A stretch of DNA of 64,000 bases, taken from assembly GCF_036194065.1 (NCBI RefSeq), contig NZ_CP108098.1:62001-126000 (forward strand), given 5' to 3'. The stretch's first letter is position 1, and every line of letters starts with the position of its first letter. Shown here in pieces: positions 24,804 to 32,236 of the stretch. The position numbers were made by a program, and so were the translations under genes. The notes beneath the pieces were generated by a model. It was not told the origin of the DNA and did no database searches. It saw nothing but the letters and a program-made list of their open reading frames with translations. This DNA is from Streptomyces sp. NBC_00239. Lineage in GTDB: Bacteria > Actinomycetota > Actinomycetes > Streptomycetales > Streptomycetaceae.

Positions 24804-26084
24804 TCAGGCGGCCAGGCCGAGGAAGCGGGTCGGGTTCTCCTTCCAGGGGAGCTTTTTGCGGCGGTAGGCGTCGAAGGCGGTGCTGCGCAGGGAGTGCCGT
24901 GAGTGCAGGGCGACCGTCTCGGGCGGGCTGCCGGCGGCCAGGGCCTGCTGGATCCAGCCGCGGCGGAAGCTGTGGCCGGTGATGCGGCGGACGGCGGCGC
25001 GGGCCGCGCGGCGGGCGGTGCGCCAGGTCTTGAGAACGGCGTTGGCCTCTTCGGCGGTGGGCGCGGCGTCGGCGGCCGCGAGCGCTTCCTGCCTCGCCTG
25101 GGTTGCGGCGGCGCGCTCCTCGGGGGGCGGAGTGGGGGTCAGCTCGGCGGCGCGGGCGGTGGCCTTGATGATGTCGTTGACGGTGTCGGCGGTGATGCCG
25201 CCGCGGCGGCGGTCGTCCTTGGACGGCCGTCCGGCGGCCTTGGCGCCGATGTTGCCGTGCCGGTCGATACGGCGCAGCAGCGGGCCGGGGGTGAGCTGGC
25301 CGTCGTCGGCGAGGACGTCGAGCCATTCACGCAGGGCGTGGATGGGGCACAGTTCCTGGTCGGCGGGGGCGAGGATGCGCACTTCCTGGCCGCGCGCGGC
25401 CTGGTCGGCCTTGGAGCGACGGATCTTGATGATCAGGGCCTGGTGGGGGCGCTTGCGGCCGTCCTCGTCCTCGATCTGCACGGTGCGGATCTTGGCGTCG
25501 TGCAGGTTGAGGCGGGCGGGCTCGGAGGCGCGGGCGGCCATCCACCAGGCGATGAGCAGGACGGCGGCGTCCCGCTTCCCGCGCGCCGTGGTGCGGTCCA
25601 GGGTGCGCACCATCAGGCGCAGTTCGTCCAGGTCGACGGCGTCGGCCTGGAGCGGGCCGGGCTCCACCAGCGGGTCGTCGGCCTCCTCGCCGGCGCGGTG
25701 GCGGATGACGAGCTGGCAGGCCTTGACCTCCTTGTCCGACAGCGGCTCGCCCTGGATGGCGCGCATCGCCCGCAGGGTGCTGAAGTGGGCCTCGATCGAG
25801 TTCGCGGGGTGGCCGCGGTCGCCGAGGTCGGAGAGGTAGGACAGCACCGCGTTGGGCTCGTCCTCGGCCCAGTCGTAGGTGGCGCACCACAGGGCGTACG
25901 AGCGCCAGCGGCTGGCCCGGGCGTTGCGGCTGCTGCGTGGGACGGCGTCGCTGAGCTTGCGGGCGGCCGAGGCGGAGATCCGCTCGCCGGCCGGGGAGAC
26001 GATGTCCGGCTCGGCGCGGCGGCGGCGCCGTACGGCCGGAGTGCGGCCGGGGCCGACGGTGGGGACGAGCTCGGTCGACGTCAT
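24804..26084 (-). CDS. tyrosine recombinase/integrase
   Basis: 426 residues. The core catalytic set is Arg185 (AARASEPARLN), His371-x-x-Arg374 (GHSFRRGW), His397 and Tyr407 (AFDAYRRKK), as in tyrosine recombinases. An N-terminal core-binding segment (RNARASRWRSYALWCATYDW) resembles SAM-like DNA-binding domains. A 60-residue Ala/Glu-rich helical insert lies between Arg185 and the HxxR motif, about residues 300-366, which is unusual. These enzymes cut and rejoin DNA at specific sites through a 3'-phosphotyrosine, for integration or resolution. The start overlaps the upstream small gene's stop (ATGA). A symmetric site lies 117 bases left of its partner's promoter side (26601-26639). Confidence 0.85.
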   Translation of the reverse strand: MTSTELVPTVGPGRTPAVRRRRRAEPDIVSPAGERISASAARKLSDAVPRSSRNARASRWRSYALWCATYDWAEDEPNAVLSYLSDLGDRGHPANSIEAHFSTLRAMRAIQGEPLSDKEVKACQLVIRHRAGEEADDPLVEPGPLQADAVDLDELRLMVRTLDRTTARGKRDAAVLLIAWWMAARASEPARLNLHDAKIRTVQIEDEDGRKRPHQALIIKIRRSKADQAARGQEVRILAPADQELCPIHALREWLDVLADDGQLTPGPLLRRIDRHGNIGAKAAGRPSKDDRRRGGITADTVNDIIKATARAAELTPTPPPEERAAATQARQEALAAADAAPTAEEANAVLKTWRTARRAARAAVRRITGHSFRRGWIQQALAAGSPPETVALHSRHSLRSTAFDAYRRKKLPWKENPTRFLGLAA

Positions 26085-26512
26085 GACGCGGGCTGCTCCT
26101 CGTGCGCGCGGGCGGTGATCTCGGCGGAGGTGTCCAGGCAGGGTTCACTGCCTGGGAGCGGTGCCTGGCCGGCGGCTTGGCAGCGCTGCACGGTCACGGC
26201 GTGGGCCCGCAGGGCGGCGGCGGCCGGGTCGGCGGCGAGACGCAGCGCGCGGTCACAGGCCAGGCAGGCGGTACCGCACAGGGAGCGCTCGAAGTCGTGC
26301 GGGCTCACGGGCAGGGTGCCGCACGCCATGCGCCACCGACCGGGGCGCTCCTGGCGGGCGGTGTGGTCGAGGCGGCCGCCGTGGACGCGGACGAGCCTGG
26401 TCTCCGTCTCCACCCTGGCCAGCACTTCGGCCATCTCGTCGCGGATGACGACCGCGGGCCGACCGGGCCCGGTCGGGTGCGCCGGTAGGGGCTGCCACAT
26501 GTCCACCGTCAT
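26081..26512 (-). CDS. hypothetical protein coupled to recombinase, with CxxC motif
   Basis: 143 residues from an ATG preceded by GGGGGAGCAG. It contains CGTACLAC, a paired-Cys motif that could bind zinc, and a helical C-terminus. The stop overlaps the recombinase ATG by 4 bases, so it may be an accessory or directionality factor, or a regulator of the recombinase. No family is recognised. The N-terminus is Pro-rich and probably flexible. Confidence 0.6.
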   Translation of the reverse strand: MTVDMWQPLPAHPTGPGRPAVVIRDEMAEVLARVETETRLVRVHGGRLDHTARQERPGRWRMACGTLPVSPHDFERSLCGTACLACDRALRLAADPAAAALRAHAVTVQRCQAAGQAPLPGSEPCLDTSAEITARAHEEQPAS

Positions 26513-26999
26513 CTGCTCCCCCGCTCCTCTCCGGCCTTCTCACAGAATTCGTTGCGTGAGCCGGATACCTGCGGACGCCGCTTGTCGTGTCCCGGTCGGT
26601 TTCTGATTCCGGCTAAGCAGAGAGTATCCGGAATCAGAACTAGAGAGCCCCCTCGACACGACACCGTCCACATTTCAACCGATCACCACGCGGCGGGGGC
26701 CGGTGAATCTGCATCACGGCGGCAGAAGCGCGTTTGAGCGCCTTGACCCACCAGCGATACAAGAGGGCTTGGAATACACATCGCGCCTCTGTGCGCCATG
26801 CAGCGAATAACCCCTGTTCAAAGTGGGTTACAACTCACGCGATTAGACTTCAACTCTTATCGTGTTTGAGTTGAGTTGTATTTGCCGGAGCAGTCCTCTA
26901 CCGTGCGGGAGAACTCAGTGGCCAGCAGGCGGTGCCGGTGCACGGACCGCCGTACGCACCGGGAAATCTGCGACCCGGGGCCGAAAGACGGAGGCGACG
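26513..26999. other. 487-base divergent regulatory region
   Basis: No gene. It lies between the recombinase operon (minus) and the RraB-like gene (plus). The right half is A/T-rich for this window. CAACTC occurs at 26831-26836 and 26851-26856, and its reverse GAGTTG at 26868-26873 and 26873-26878, giving an inverted arrangement TCAACTC/GAGTTGA (26850-26856 and 26868-26874). CCGGATAC (26561-26568) and GTATCCGG (26624-26631) form a further long-range inverted pair. Confidence 0.5.
26601..26639. repeat. perfect 12-bp inverted repeat near recombinase operon
   Basis: TTCTGATTCCGG (26601-26612) and CCGGAATCAGAA (26628-26639) are exact inverse copies around a 15-base spacer. The geometry (two arms and a short spacer) is that of a recombinase crossover site or an operator for a dimer of dimers. 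It lies 88 bases upstream of the recombinase operon. No T-tract follows, so a terminator is less likely. Confidence 0.6.
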
Positions 27000-27320
27000 A
27001 TGAGCCGCACGATCCCCTATACGCACTGGGCGTACTTCCCGGACCGCGCTGGCGCCGAGACATGCGCCGCAGAGCTGGCGGACTACGTGACCCGTATCAG
27101 CGAGCCGGATCCAGACCTGACGCCGCAGTGGCTGCTCTTGGCCGCGCGGGACGTTGAGATCGCCGGCCTTCAGCAGCGGCACCGAGAGGTGGAGGCGATC
27201 GTGATCCGTCACGGCGGCGACTACGACGGTGGAGAGGCGACGTACGAGTCCGGGCGGCCCGTGACGGACCCGATGATCGTTCAGCGTGACCAGGGCTGGG
27301 GAAACGGAACCACTCGATGA
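27000..27320 (+). CDS. RraB-like protein (ribonuclease E inhibitor family)
   Basis: The ATG at 27000 has GGAGG 8 bases upstream and gives 106 residues. The pattern AYFPDRAGAETCAAEL, then WLLLAARDVEI, then a helix and HGGDYDGGEATY matches the RraB/YjgD fold: two strands, the second following a helix, and a C-terminal GGDYDGWE-like end. In E. coli RraB binds RNase E and lowers its activity. The protein here may affect RNA turnover or bind another partner. The stop overlaps the next gene's start (ATGA), so it is coupled to the coiled-coil protein. The family call rests on the pattern only. Confidence 0.65.
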   Translation: MSRTIPYTHWAYFPDRAGAETCAAELADYVTRISEPDPDLTPQWLLLAARDVEIAGLQQRHREVEAIVIRHGGDYDGGEATYESGRPVTDPMIVQRDQGWGNGTTR

Positions 27321-29625
27321 CCACCACGACCACCCGCCCCGGCCTGGCTGCCACCGACGACCCGTGGATGGCCCGGAAGATGATGGAGGCCGGATTCGGC
27401 GGCGCCGACTGCGACTTCCCGGACTGCACCAACGGCCGCGCGCCGCGCACAAAGGGCAAGCCGGGCCGCCGCCCAAGTTCTGCGTCCAGCACAACAACCC
27501 GCGCGACCGGCAGCTCGCCTACCGAGCCCGCAAGGCCCTGGAGAAGGAGCGCGCGGCCGCACCGGAGCCCGTGCCGGTCCAGCAGGCCGTAGCTCAGGGG
27601 GCCCGCGAGCAGCAGGTCCTCACGACGCTGCTGCCCAGGGTGCTGACCGCGCTGGAAGCCGTGCACCAGGGGCAGCAGGCCGGCGCCGACACCGCCGCGG
27701 TCGCCGCCCACATCGCCGAGGTCAACAGCGCCGCAGATGAGCGGGTCCGCCAGGCAGAGGAACAGCGCGAGGAAGCCGCACGGGACGCCGGGCAGGCCCG
27801 CGAGGAGGCAGCCCGCAGCGAGCAGGCTGCGGCCGACGCACACGCGGAGCAGCAGGCGGCGCAGATGGAGGCGGCCACCGCGCTGCGCGAGGCCGCCGAC
27901 GCCGACGCACGTGCCACGGCGGCCGGCGTCGCGCTCGACGCGCTGTCCGACACGCACCGGCAGCTGCGCGACGCTCACCACGAACTCAGCGGAAAGCACG
28001 AGGAGCTGTCGAAGCGGCACCAGGAGCTCGAACGCACCCTCGCCGCCCTCGCGAGCGAGCACGGCACCCTTCGCACCGAGCACGGCCGACTTCAGGGAGA
28101 GGCCCAGGCGCTGCACGTGCGCGTGAAGGAGCTGTCAGGGGAGAAGGCCCGCATCGAGGAGTCACAGCGCAGCACGGCCGCCGATCTTGCCCGCGTACAG
28201 AGCGAGAACACCGGCCTGGCCGCCCGACTCGGCGAACTCGGAACACACCGCGAGGAACTCAGGGAGACGATCGGCCGACTGAACTCCCGGCTCGACGAGG
28301 ACCGCGTCCGGCATCGTCGGGAGATGGCCGCCCTCCGCGCGCAGCTCGATGCGGCCCGGCGGGCGGAGGTCGAACCGACCTCGGCCGCCGGACACGGTGC
28401 CGGTCCGGCTCCGGCCGCCGGTCCGGAGTCGGGCGACGGCGACGGCGACGAGGACACGGAGAGCCTTGGGAACCGGGAGGTTCCGGTGGCCATCGTCGAC
28501 CTGGGGATGCACGGCGGGGCGGGGTGGACGCTGGTGCGCTACGAGGACGATCACAGCGGCTGGCGGGTGCTGCGCGACGGCGAGATCGCGGGCAGCATCC
28601 AGCCCGAGCACTCCCTGCACGGCACCTCGCTCCTGGGTTGGTCCGCCCGGACCAGCCACGCCATGCCGCTACGGCCAACCCACGGCCAGAGGCACTTCGC
28701 CAACCGTGAGCAGGCCGCGGGCGCGGTCGTCCGAGACGGCCTGCGCCGGCCGTCCGGCACGGCGACGGCGGTGGCCGCCTCCTTCACTGCTCTTGGCGAG
28801 CCGGAACAGAATGCTCTGGTCGCCGCGGTGGTCCCCCTGGCCACCGCCACTCCGGAACGCGGCGGCAGGCTGGTCCGGCTTCCCCAGGCTGTCCGCGATG
28901 CCGCCCTGCGGACCGCGCTGCGCGTGCCCGGCGAACGGGACCTCCAGCAGCTGACCGCCCTCGACGCCGCGGAGCTCGGCCGCAGTAAGGACTCTCGGCA
29001 GCTGCTTCGCGCGCTTCAGGGCCTCGCCCCGGCTGATGCAGGGGAGAGCGGCCCGGTGGACCTGGGTACGTTCGGCGGCCGCACGTGGCGGCTGGAGCCC
29101 GACCTCGCCTATCGGGGCGGCTATCGCGTCCTTGCCGACGGCACCGAAGTCGGTGCTATCGCCCCGGTCCGACGCCGCAAGAGCGACATCGTCCGGTGGA
29201 CGGCCGAACACCGGCGGCGGCCACTCGGTCGGGGCCCCTCCCACAGCGGCCGGAACACCGCTGCCCACGCCGTGATCGCGGCGGAGGGCGCGTGGGTGCC
29301 GCTGCCTGACCTGGACGACGAGACCTACCTGCGTATCCCGGCCGGGCTGCGCTCCAACCTTTTCGGCGCGGCCAGCCGCATCGACCTGCGGCGCGGCCGG
29401 CTCGCCCAGATTCAGCCCGGCGCCTACCGGCAGGAGCTCCACGCCGCACTCATCCAGGCAGGGCGTTCGGCCACCGGCCGGATCCGTGGCCAGCACCTGG
29501 CCGTCCTGCTCGACGCCGCCCGCGAGGACCTCGGTGCTGCTGGCAGCGCACCCGCCCAGCGGCTGTATGAGGCGCTCCAGCAGATCCGCGTCACCCTCCT
29601 GTCTGGCGAGGGATCCTTCACCTGA
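27317..29625 (+). CDS. zinc-motif/coiled-coil protein with apparent frameshift
   Basis: The N-terminus starts at ATG 27317 (ATGA overlap) and reads MTTTTTRPGLAATDDPWMAR, then CDFPDCTNG. That frame stops at 27592. The frame one base back, open to 29625, continues the same motif as PPKFCVQHNNP after about 27470. A Cys/His zinc-like motif (C-x4-C-x(n)-F-C-x2-H) is restored only by joining the frames. Downstream comes a coiled coil of about 280 residues (heptads rich in Glu, Ala, Arg), then two copies of a DLG-GG-W-RVL-DG-G-I domain (roughly 28480-28760 and 29050-29310). The shift may be a deleted base, a sequencing error or a -1 frameshift. The role is unknown; long coiled coils on plasmids can serve partition. 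Confidence 0.6.
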
Positions 29626-29669
29626 GAGCTGGCGTAGGGGGCCGTGCCCCAGCCTCGGGAGGTCTCCGA

Positions 29670-29880
29670 TGAGCCTGAGCACGGTACTTGTCGTCTGAGC
29701 ACGACATCTGTCGTACGAAGCCTTGACCTGGGTAAACGCCCTGTTCGGAGCGCCGCATGCCGCTCCTTCGGGAAGATTGACGACAAGTACGGTGCGAATC
29801 TGCCGACAGATGTCGTGCAACTTCGCGGGACGATCGCAGGTCGGACGGCCGGCGTACGACAAGTACCGTGCTCAGTCTCA
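29670..29880. mobile_element. 211-bp miniature inverted-repeat element, copy 1
   Basis: The element is bounded by 25-bp terminal inverted repeats, starting TGAGCCTGAGCACGGTACTT on the left (29670-29694) and matched inversely at 29856-29880 with one mismatch. It is flanked by a 5-bp direct repeat TCCGA (29665-29669 and 29881-29885), a target site duplication. A second copy with a single base difference lies at 30011-30221. Inside are further palindromes (ACGACA-TC-TGTCGT). No transposase is encoded. The pattern fits a non-autonomous MITE moved in trans; 5-bp duplications are typical of Tn3-type transposition among others. Confidence 0.9.
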
Positions 29881-29939
29881 TCCGACCACCTTCAGCGGAG
29901 ACATCAGACATCGCATCTGCTCTCGTGGGCGTGGGCGAA

Positions 29940-29954
29940 TTTCCTACTAGGAAA
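29940..29954. promoter_or_regulatory. palindrome between the two miniature elements
   Basis: TTTCCT-ACT-AGGAAA is a 6-bp inverted repeat in an A/T-rich patch, about 56 bases left of the second element. Its position suggests an operator for the gene at 30257, now separated from its start by the 211-bp insertion. Confidence 0.4.
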
Positions 29955-30010
29955 AGATGCGTGAACAGCCGGTAGTCTGCTGCCCGTGACCACATGGGTG
30001 TCCCGACCCG

Positions 30011-30221
30011 TGAGCCTGAGCACGGTACTTGTCGTCTGAGCACGACATCTGTCGTACGAAGCCTTGACCTGGGTAAACGCCCTGTTCGGAGCGCCGCATG
30101 CCGCTCCTTCGGGAAGATTGACGACAAGTACGGTGCGAATCTGCCGACAGATGTCGTGCAACTTCGCGGGACGATCGCAGGTCGGACGGCCAGCGTACGA
30201 CAAGTACCGTGCTCAGTCTCA
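30011..30221. mobile_element. 211-bp miniature inverted-repeat element, copy 2
   Basis: This copy is identical to copy 1 except for one base (A at 30192 against G at 29851), and is in the same orientation. It is flanked by its own 5-bp duplication ACCCG (30006-30010 and 30222-30226). Two different target duplications show two separate insertions, not a duplication of a segment. It sits 35 bases upstream of the ATG at 30257, between a palindromic A/T-rich patch and the gene. The near identity indicates recent transposition. Confidence 0.9.
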
Positions 30222-30256
30222 ACCCGCTAGCAGGAAAGCGCAGGTCAGCGACGACG

Positions 30257-31078
30257 ATGCGACGCCTCCGCAAGACGCCGCCACCGACAGCCCGAGAAGC
30301 GCGCCCCGCGCGGCAGGCTCCCGAGGAGCCGCCGCGCGCATTGGCCGCCCGGCTGTATGAGCTGCACCGCGAGGCCAGCAGCGACGAGGGGTATCTGGAG
30401 CTCTGGCCCGGCGACCGCGAGCTGTTTGGCGTGCTCGGCTTCGCCCAGGAGCACGCCCACCGGCTCAAGGGTGAGGCGTATCGTGCGGCCGCGGTGTTGC
30501 GTATGCAGCTGGCCGAGTGGCTGCGCCTTGCCGCAGATCCATTCCAGCTCTCCGCGATCGACGATGCCCGCGCCAGCGGCACCTCGTGGAGGGAGCTGGC
30601 TCTCAAGCTCCGGTACCTCGATCGGCTCGGGGAGCCGAACGCCGGCAGCGCGATGAACCTTCGCAAGCGGCTGTACGTCGCCGTCAACGGCCAGCCCGGC
30701 GACCGGCGCCAGCCGCAGGTCGCCGACCTGATCGACCGGCGGGCCATGGAAGCGCGGCTGGCGGAAGCACGATTCATCAAGTCAGGGGAGACGCGCTATG
30801 CCGAGCTGGACGCGGCCGCGCGAACTCTGCTGAAGCACTACGCGGCAGGAGAGATCCGTTCCGACCCTGACGACGATGGGTTCTGGCTGGAGCAGCTCGC
30901 TGAGGTGGTCGACGACCGCCGAGATGCTTCAGAGCGCGCCAACCTGGTGGTGTACGTGCGGGGAGTGATCCGTGAGACGTCCGCGTACGCCAGGAGGAGC
31001 GAGCAGCCGCCGGCAACCACAGACCAGGCGCGGCAGGCCCTGGAGGCTGCCACCGCACTCGTTGATCCGTCCGGCTGA
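30257..31078 (+). CDS. hypothetical helical protein, 273 aa
   Basis: From the ATG at 30257; the longer frame from 30209 starts inside the miniature element and is rejected. After a Pro/Arg-rich N-terminus the protein is highly helical (LWPGDRELFGVLGFAQEHAHRLKGEAYRAAA). A central stretch DARASGTSWRELALKLRYLDRLGEPNAG could be a helix-turn-helix. No catalytic motif is visible. The ribosome site is weak (AGGAAAG 20 bases upstream), and the promoter region is split by the element, so expression may be altered. Confidence 0.6.
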   Translation: MRRLRKTPPPTAREARPARQAPEEPPRALAARLYELHREASSDEGYLELWPGDRELFGVLGFAQEHAHRLKGEAYRAAAVLRMQLAEWLRLAADPFQLSAIDDARASGTSWRELALKLRYLDRLGEPNAGSAMNLRKRLYVAVNGQPGDRRQPQVADLIDRRAMEARLAEARFIKSGETRYAELDAAARTLLKHYAAGEIRSDPDDDGFWLEQLAEVVDDRRDASERANLVVYVRGVIRETSAYARRSEQPPATTDQARQALEAATALVDPSG

Positions 31079-31146
31079 AGCTCCCCACAACCGCTGACGA
31101 AGGCCCGGATCAAGAGTCGATCCGGGCATCCCACAATTCGTCGAAC

Positions 31147-31311
31147 TCAGCCGTAGGTCACCAGGAGGATGAAGGCCACCATGAAGACGGCCATGACCAG
31201 CAGCCCGGCGAGGCATGATTGCGCCCCGGCATCGGCTCGCTGGCGTTCGTGCTCCTGGAGCCCGCGCCTCACACCGCGCGCTACGGCGCGCTCAATCTCC
31301 CTTTCGTCCAC
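31147..31311 (-). CDS. small single-pass membrane protein, 54 aa
   Basis: A short gene missed by length cut-offs. The GTG at 31311 lies just behind GGAGGGGGAAGA. The product has a charged N-terminus (DEREIERAVARGVRRGLQEH) and one hydrophobic C-terminal segment (CLAGLLVMAVFMVAFILLVT) ending in YG. It is probably a tail-anchored inner membrane protein. It is divergent from the toxin-antitoxin operon, whose promoter region is shared (31312-31387), and converges with the helical gene at 30257. The function is unknown. Confidence 0.7.
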   Translation of the reverse strand: MDEREIERAVARGVRRGLQEHERQRADAGAQSCLAGLLVMAVFMVAFILLVTYG

Positions 31312-31362
31312 TCTTCCCCCTCCGTGACGACAGGCCGACTTCCCTCAACAGCTGACAGGCGA

Positions 31363-31380
31363 GTATTACTCCCGTAATAC
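31363..31380. promoter_or_regulatory. operator-like inverted repeat upstream of antitoxin
   Basis: GTATTAC and GTAATAC are perfect 7-bp inverse arms with a TCCC centre (31363-31380), ending 7 bases before the antitoxin ATG. It is the expected place and form for autoregulation by a ribbon-helix-helix antitoxin. The A/T content stands out from the surroundings. Confidence 0.65.
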
Positions 31381-31387
31381 TGGGGCC

Positions 31388-31657
31388 ATGAGTGAAGACA
31401 ACCCGAAGGTATCGCGCACCTCGATCTCCCTGCCGACGGAGCTCCTGGAAGCGCTCAACCGTCGCCAGCAGGCCAAGGACATCCCGAGCCTCTCGGGCCA
31501 CATCACGGCCCTTCTCCAACGTGAGATTGAGGCCGCTGAGGTGGATGCCACCCTTCAGCGCCTGTTCCCTGGGAGCTCTCCCGATCCCGAACACTTCGCC
31601 TGGGCTGAGCGAGCTCTCGGCGGCGGCGCCAGCACGGACCAGAGCAGCGCAGCGTGA
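31388..31657 (+). CDS. ribbon-helix-helix antitoxin
   Basis: 89 residues. SRTSISLPTELLEALNRRQQ, near residues 9-28, is a typical ribbon-helix-helix DNA-binding strand and first helix. SLSGHITALLQREIEAAE is the second helix, and the acidic, flexible C-terminus is the usual toxin-binding part. The stop overlaps the downstream PIN gene's start. The preceding inverted repeat at 31363-31380 is its likely operator. It should neutralise the toxin and repress the operon. Confidence 0.75.
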   Translation: MSEDNPKVSRTSISLPTELLEALNRRQQAKDIPSLSGHITALLQREIEAAEVDATLQRLFPGSSPDPEHFAWAERALGGGASTDQSSAA

Positions 31658-32049
31658 TCGGCGGCCGGATCCTCGACACGAGCGCGTTGACCGCAGCCGC
31701 CCGCGGCAGCCTCTACATGCAAGCGCTGCTGTCTGTCGCCCACCAGCGGGTCATCCCGCTGCTGGTGCCTACGACTGCGCTCAGCGACGCCTACGCCGAC
31801 CTCAAGCCGGACGCTCAGCAGGCATTGCACGCCATCGCGCAGTTCCCCATGCTGACGCTCGCTCCACTCTCCGAAGAGGACGCCCGCGGAGCGGGAGCCC
31901 TCCGTGCCGCTCACCCCCAGGTGAACTCCGACACAACCGCGGGCCACGTAGCCTTCCTCGCGGCTGCCCGCGAGTGGCCGGTGATCTCTGCGGACGGTGG
32001 CCGGCTCCGCGCTCTCTACCCCGACATAGAGGTGGAAGCTCTCCCGTAA
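31654..32049 (+). CDS. PIN-domain toxin (VapC-like)
   Basis: 131 residues from a GTG overlapping the antitoxin stop (4 bases). It has the PIN-fold acidic set: Asp8 (ILDTSAL), Asp45 at the place of the usual Glu (TALSDAYADL), Asp93 (SDTTAGHVAFLA) and Asp114 (PVISADGG). PIN toxins are Mg-dependent ribonucleases. The set is complete apart from Asp for Glu at the second position, so activity is plausible. On a plasmid this pair would act in post-segregational stability. The target RNA is unknown. Confidence 0.75.
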   Translation: MIGGRILDTSALTAAARGSLYMQALLSVAHQRVIPLLVPTTALSDAYADLKPDAQQALHAIAQFPMLTLAPLSEEDARGAGALRAAHPQVNSDTTAGHVAFLAAAREWPVISADGGRLRALYPDIEVEALP

Positions 32050-32087
32050 GACGTACCAGGGCGACATGCGTCCATCCCGTTTCTCCG

Positions 32088-32110
32088 TTCTCCTCACAGT
32101 GTGAGGAGAA
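32088..32110. repeat. candidate centromere/operator palindrome, copy 1
   Basis: Perfect 11-bp arms TTCTCCTCACA and TGTGAGGAGAA surround a single base. It lies 126 bases before the ParA start. A copy that differs only in the central and outermost bases lies 4 bases after the ParB-like stop (34018). A pair flanking a parAB locus suggests a parS-like site or partition-operon operator. It is unlike the chromosomal parS palindrome. Confidence 0.7.
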
Positions 32111-32236
32111 CGCCCTCAAGTCGTCAGGTCGCCATACCGACGCGGCCGCGTCAGCACCGACTCGACGGTTCCATCCGCCAGCACTGGCAGAATACGAGCC
32201 GTCTGGGCCACCCCCAGAGCAAGTTAGGGAGCATCC

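Noticed and set aside
24903..26606. A 567-residue plus-strand open frame opposite the recombinase
   Set aside because: It is a shadow of the recombinase gene, which has the complete catalytic set; the Gly/Val/Ala-rich translation has no motif.
29670..30221. Iteron-type replication origin as explanation of the repeats
   Set aside because: Terminal inverted repeats and different 5-bp duplications at each copy are the marks of transposition; no replication initiator is recognised beside them.
29644..30230. Short proteins encoded within the repeated 211-bp units
   Set aside because: The same residues appear in both copies because the DNA is repeated; there is no ribosome site or family match, and the unit has the features of a non-coding MITE.
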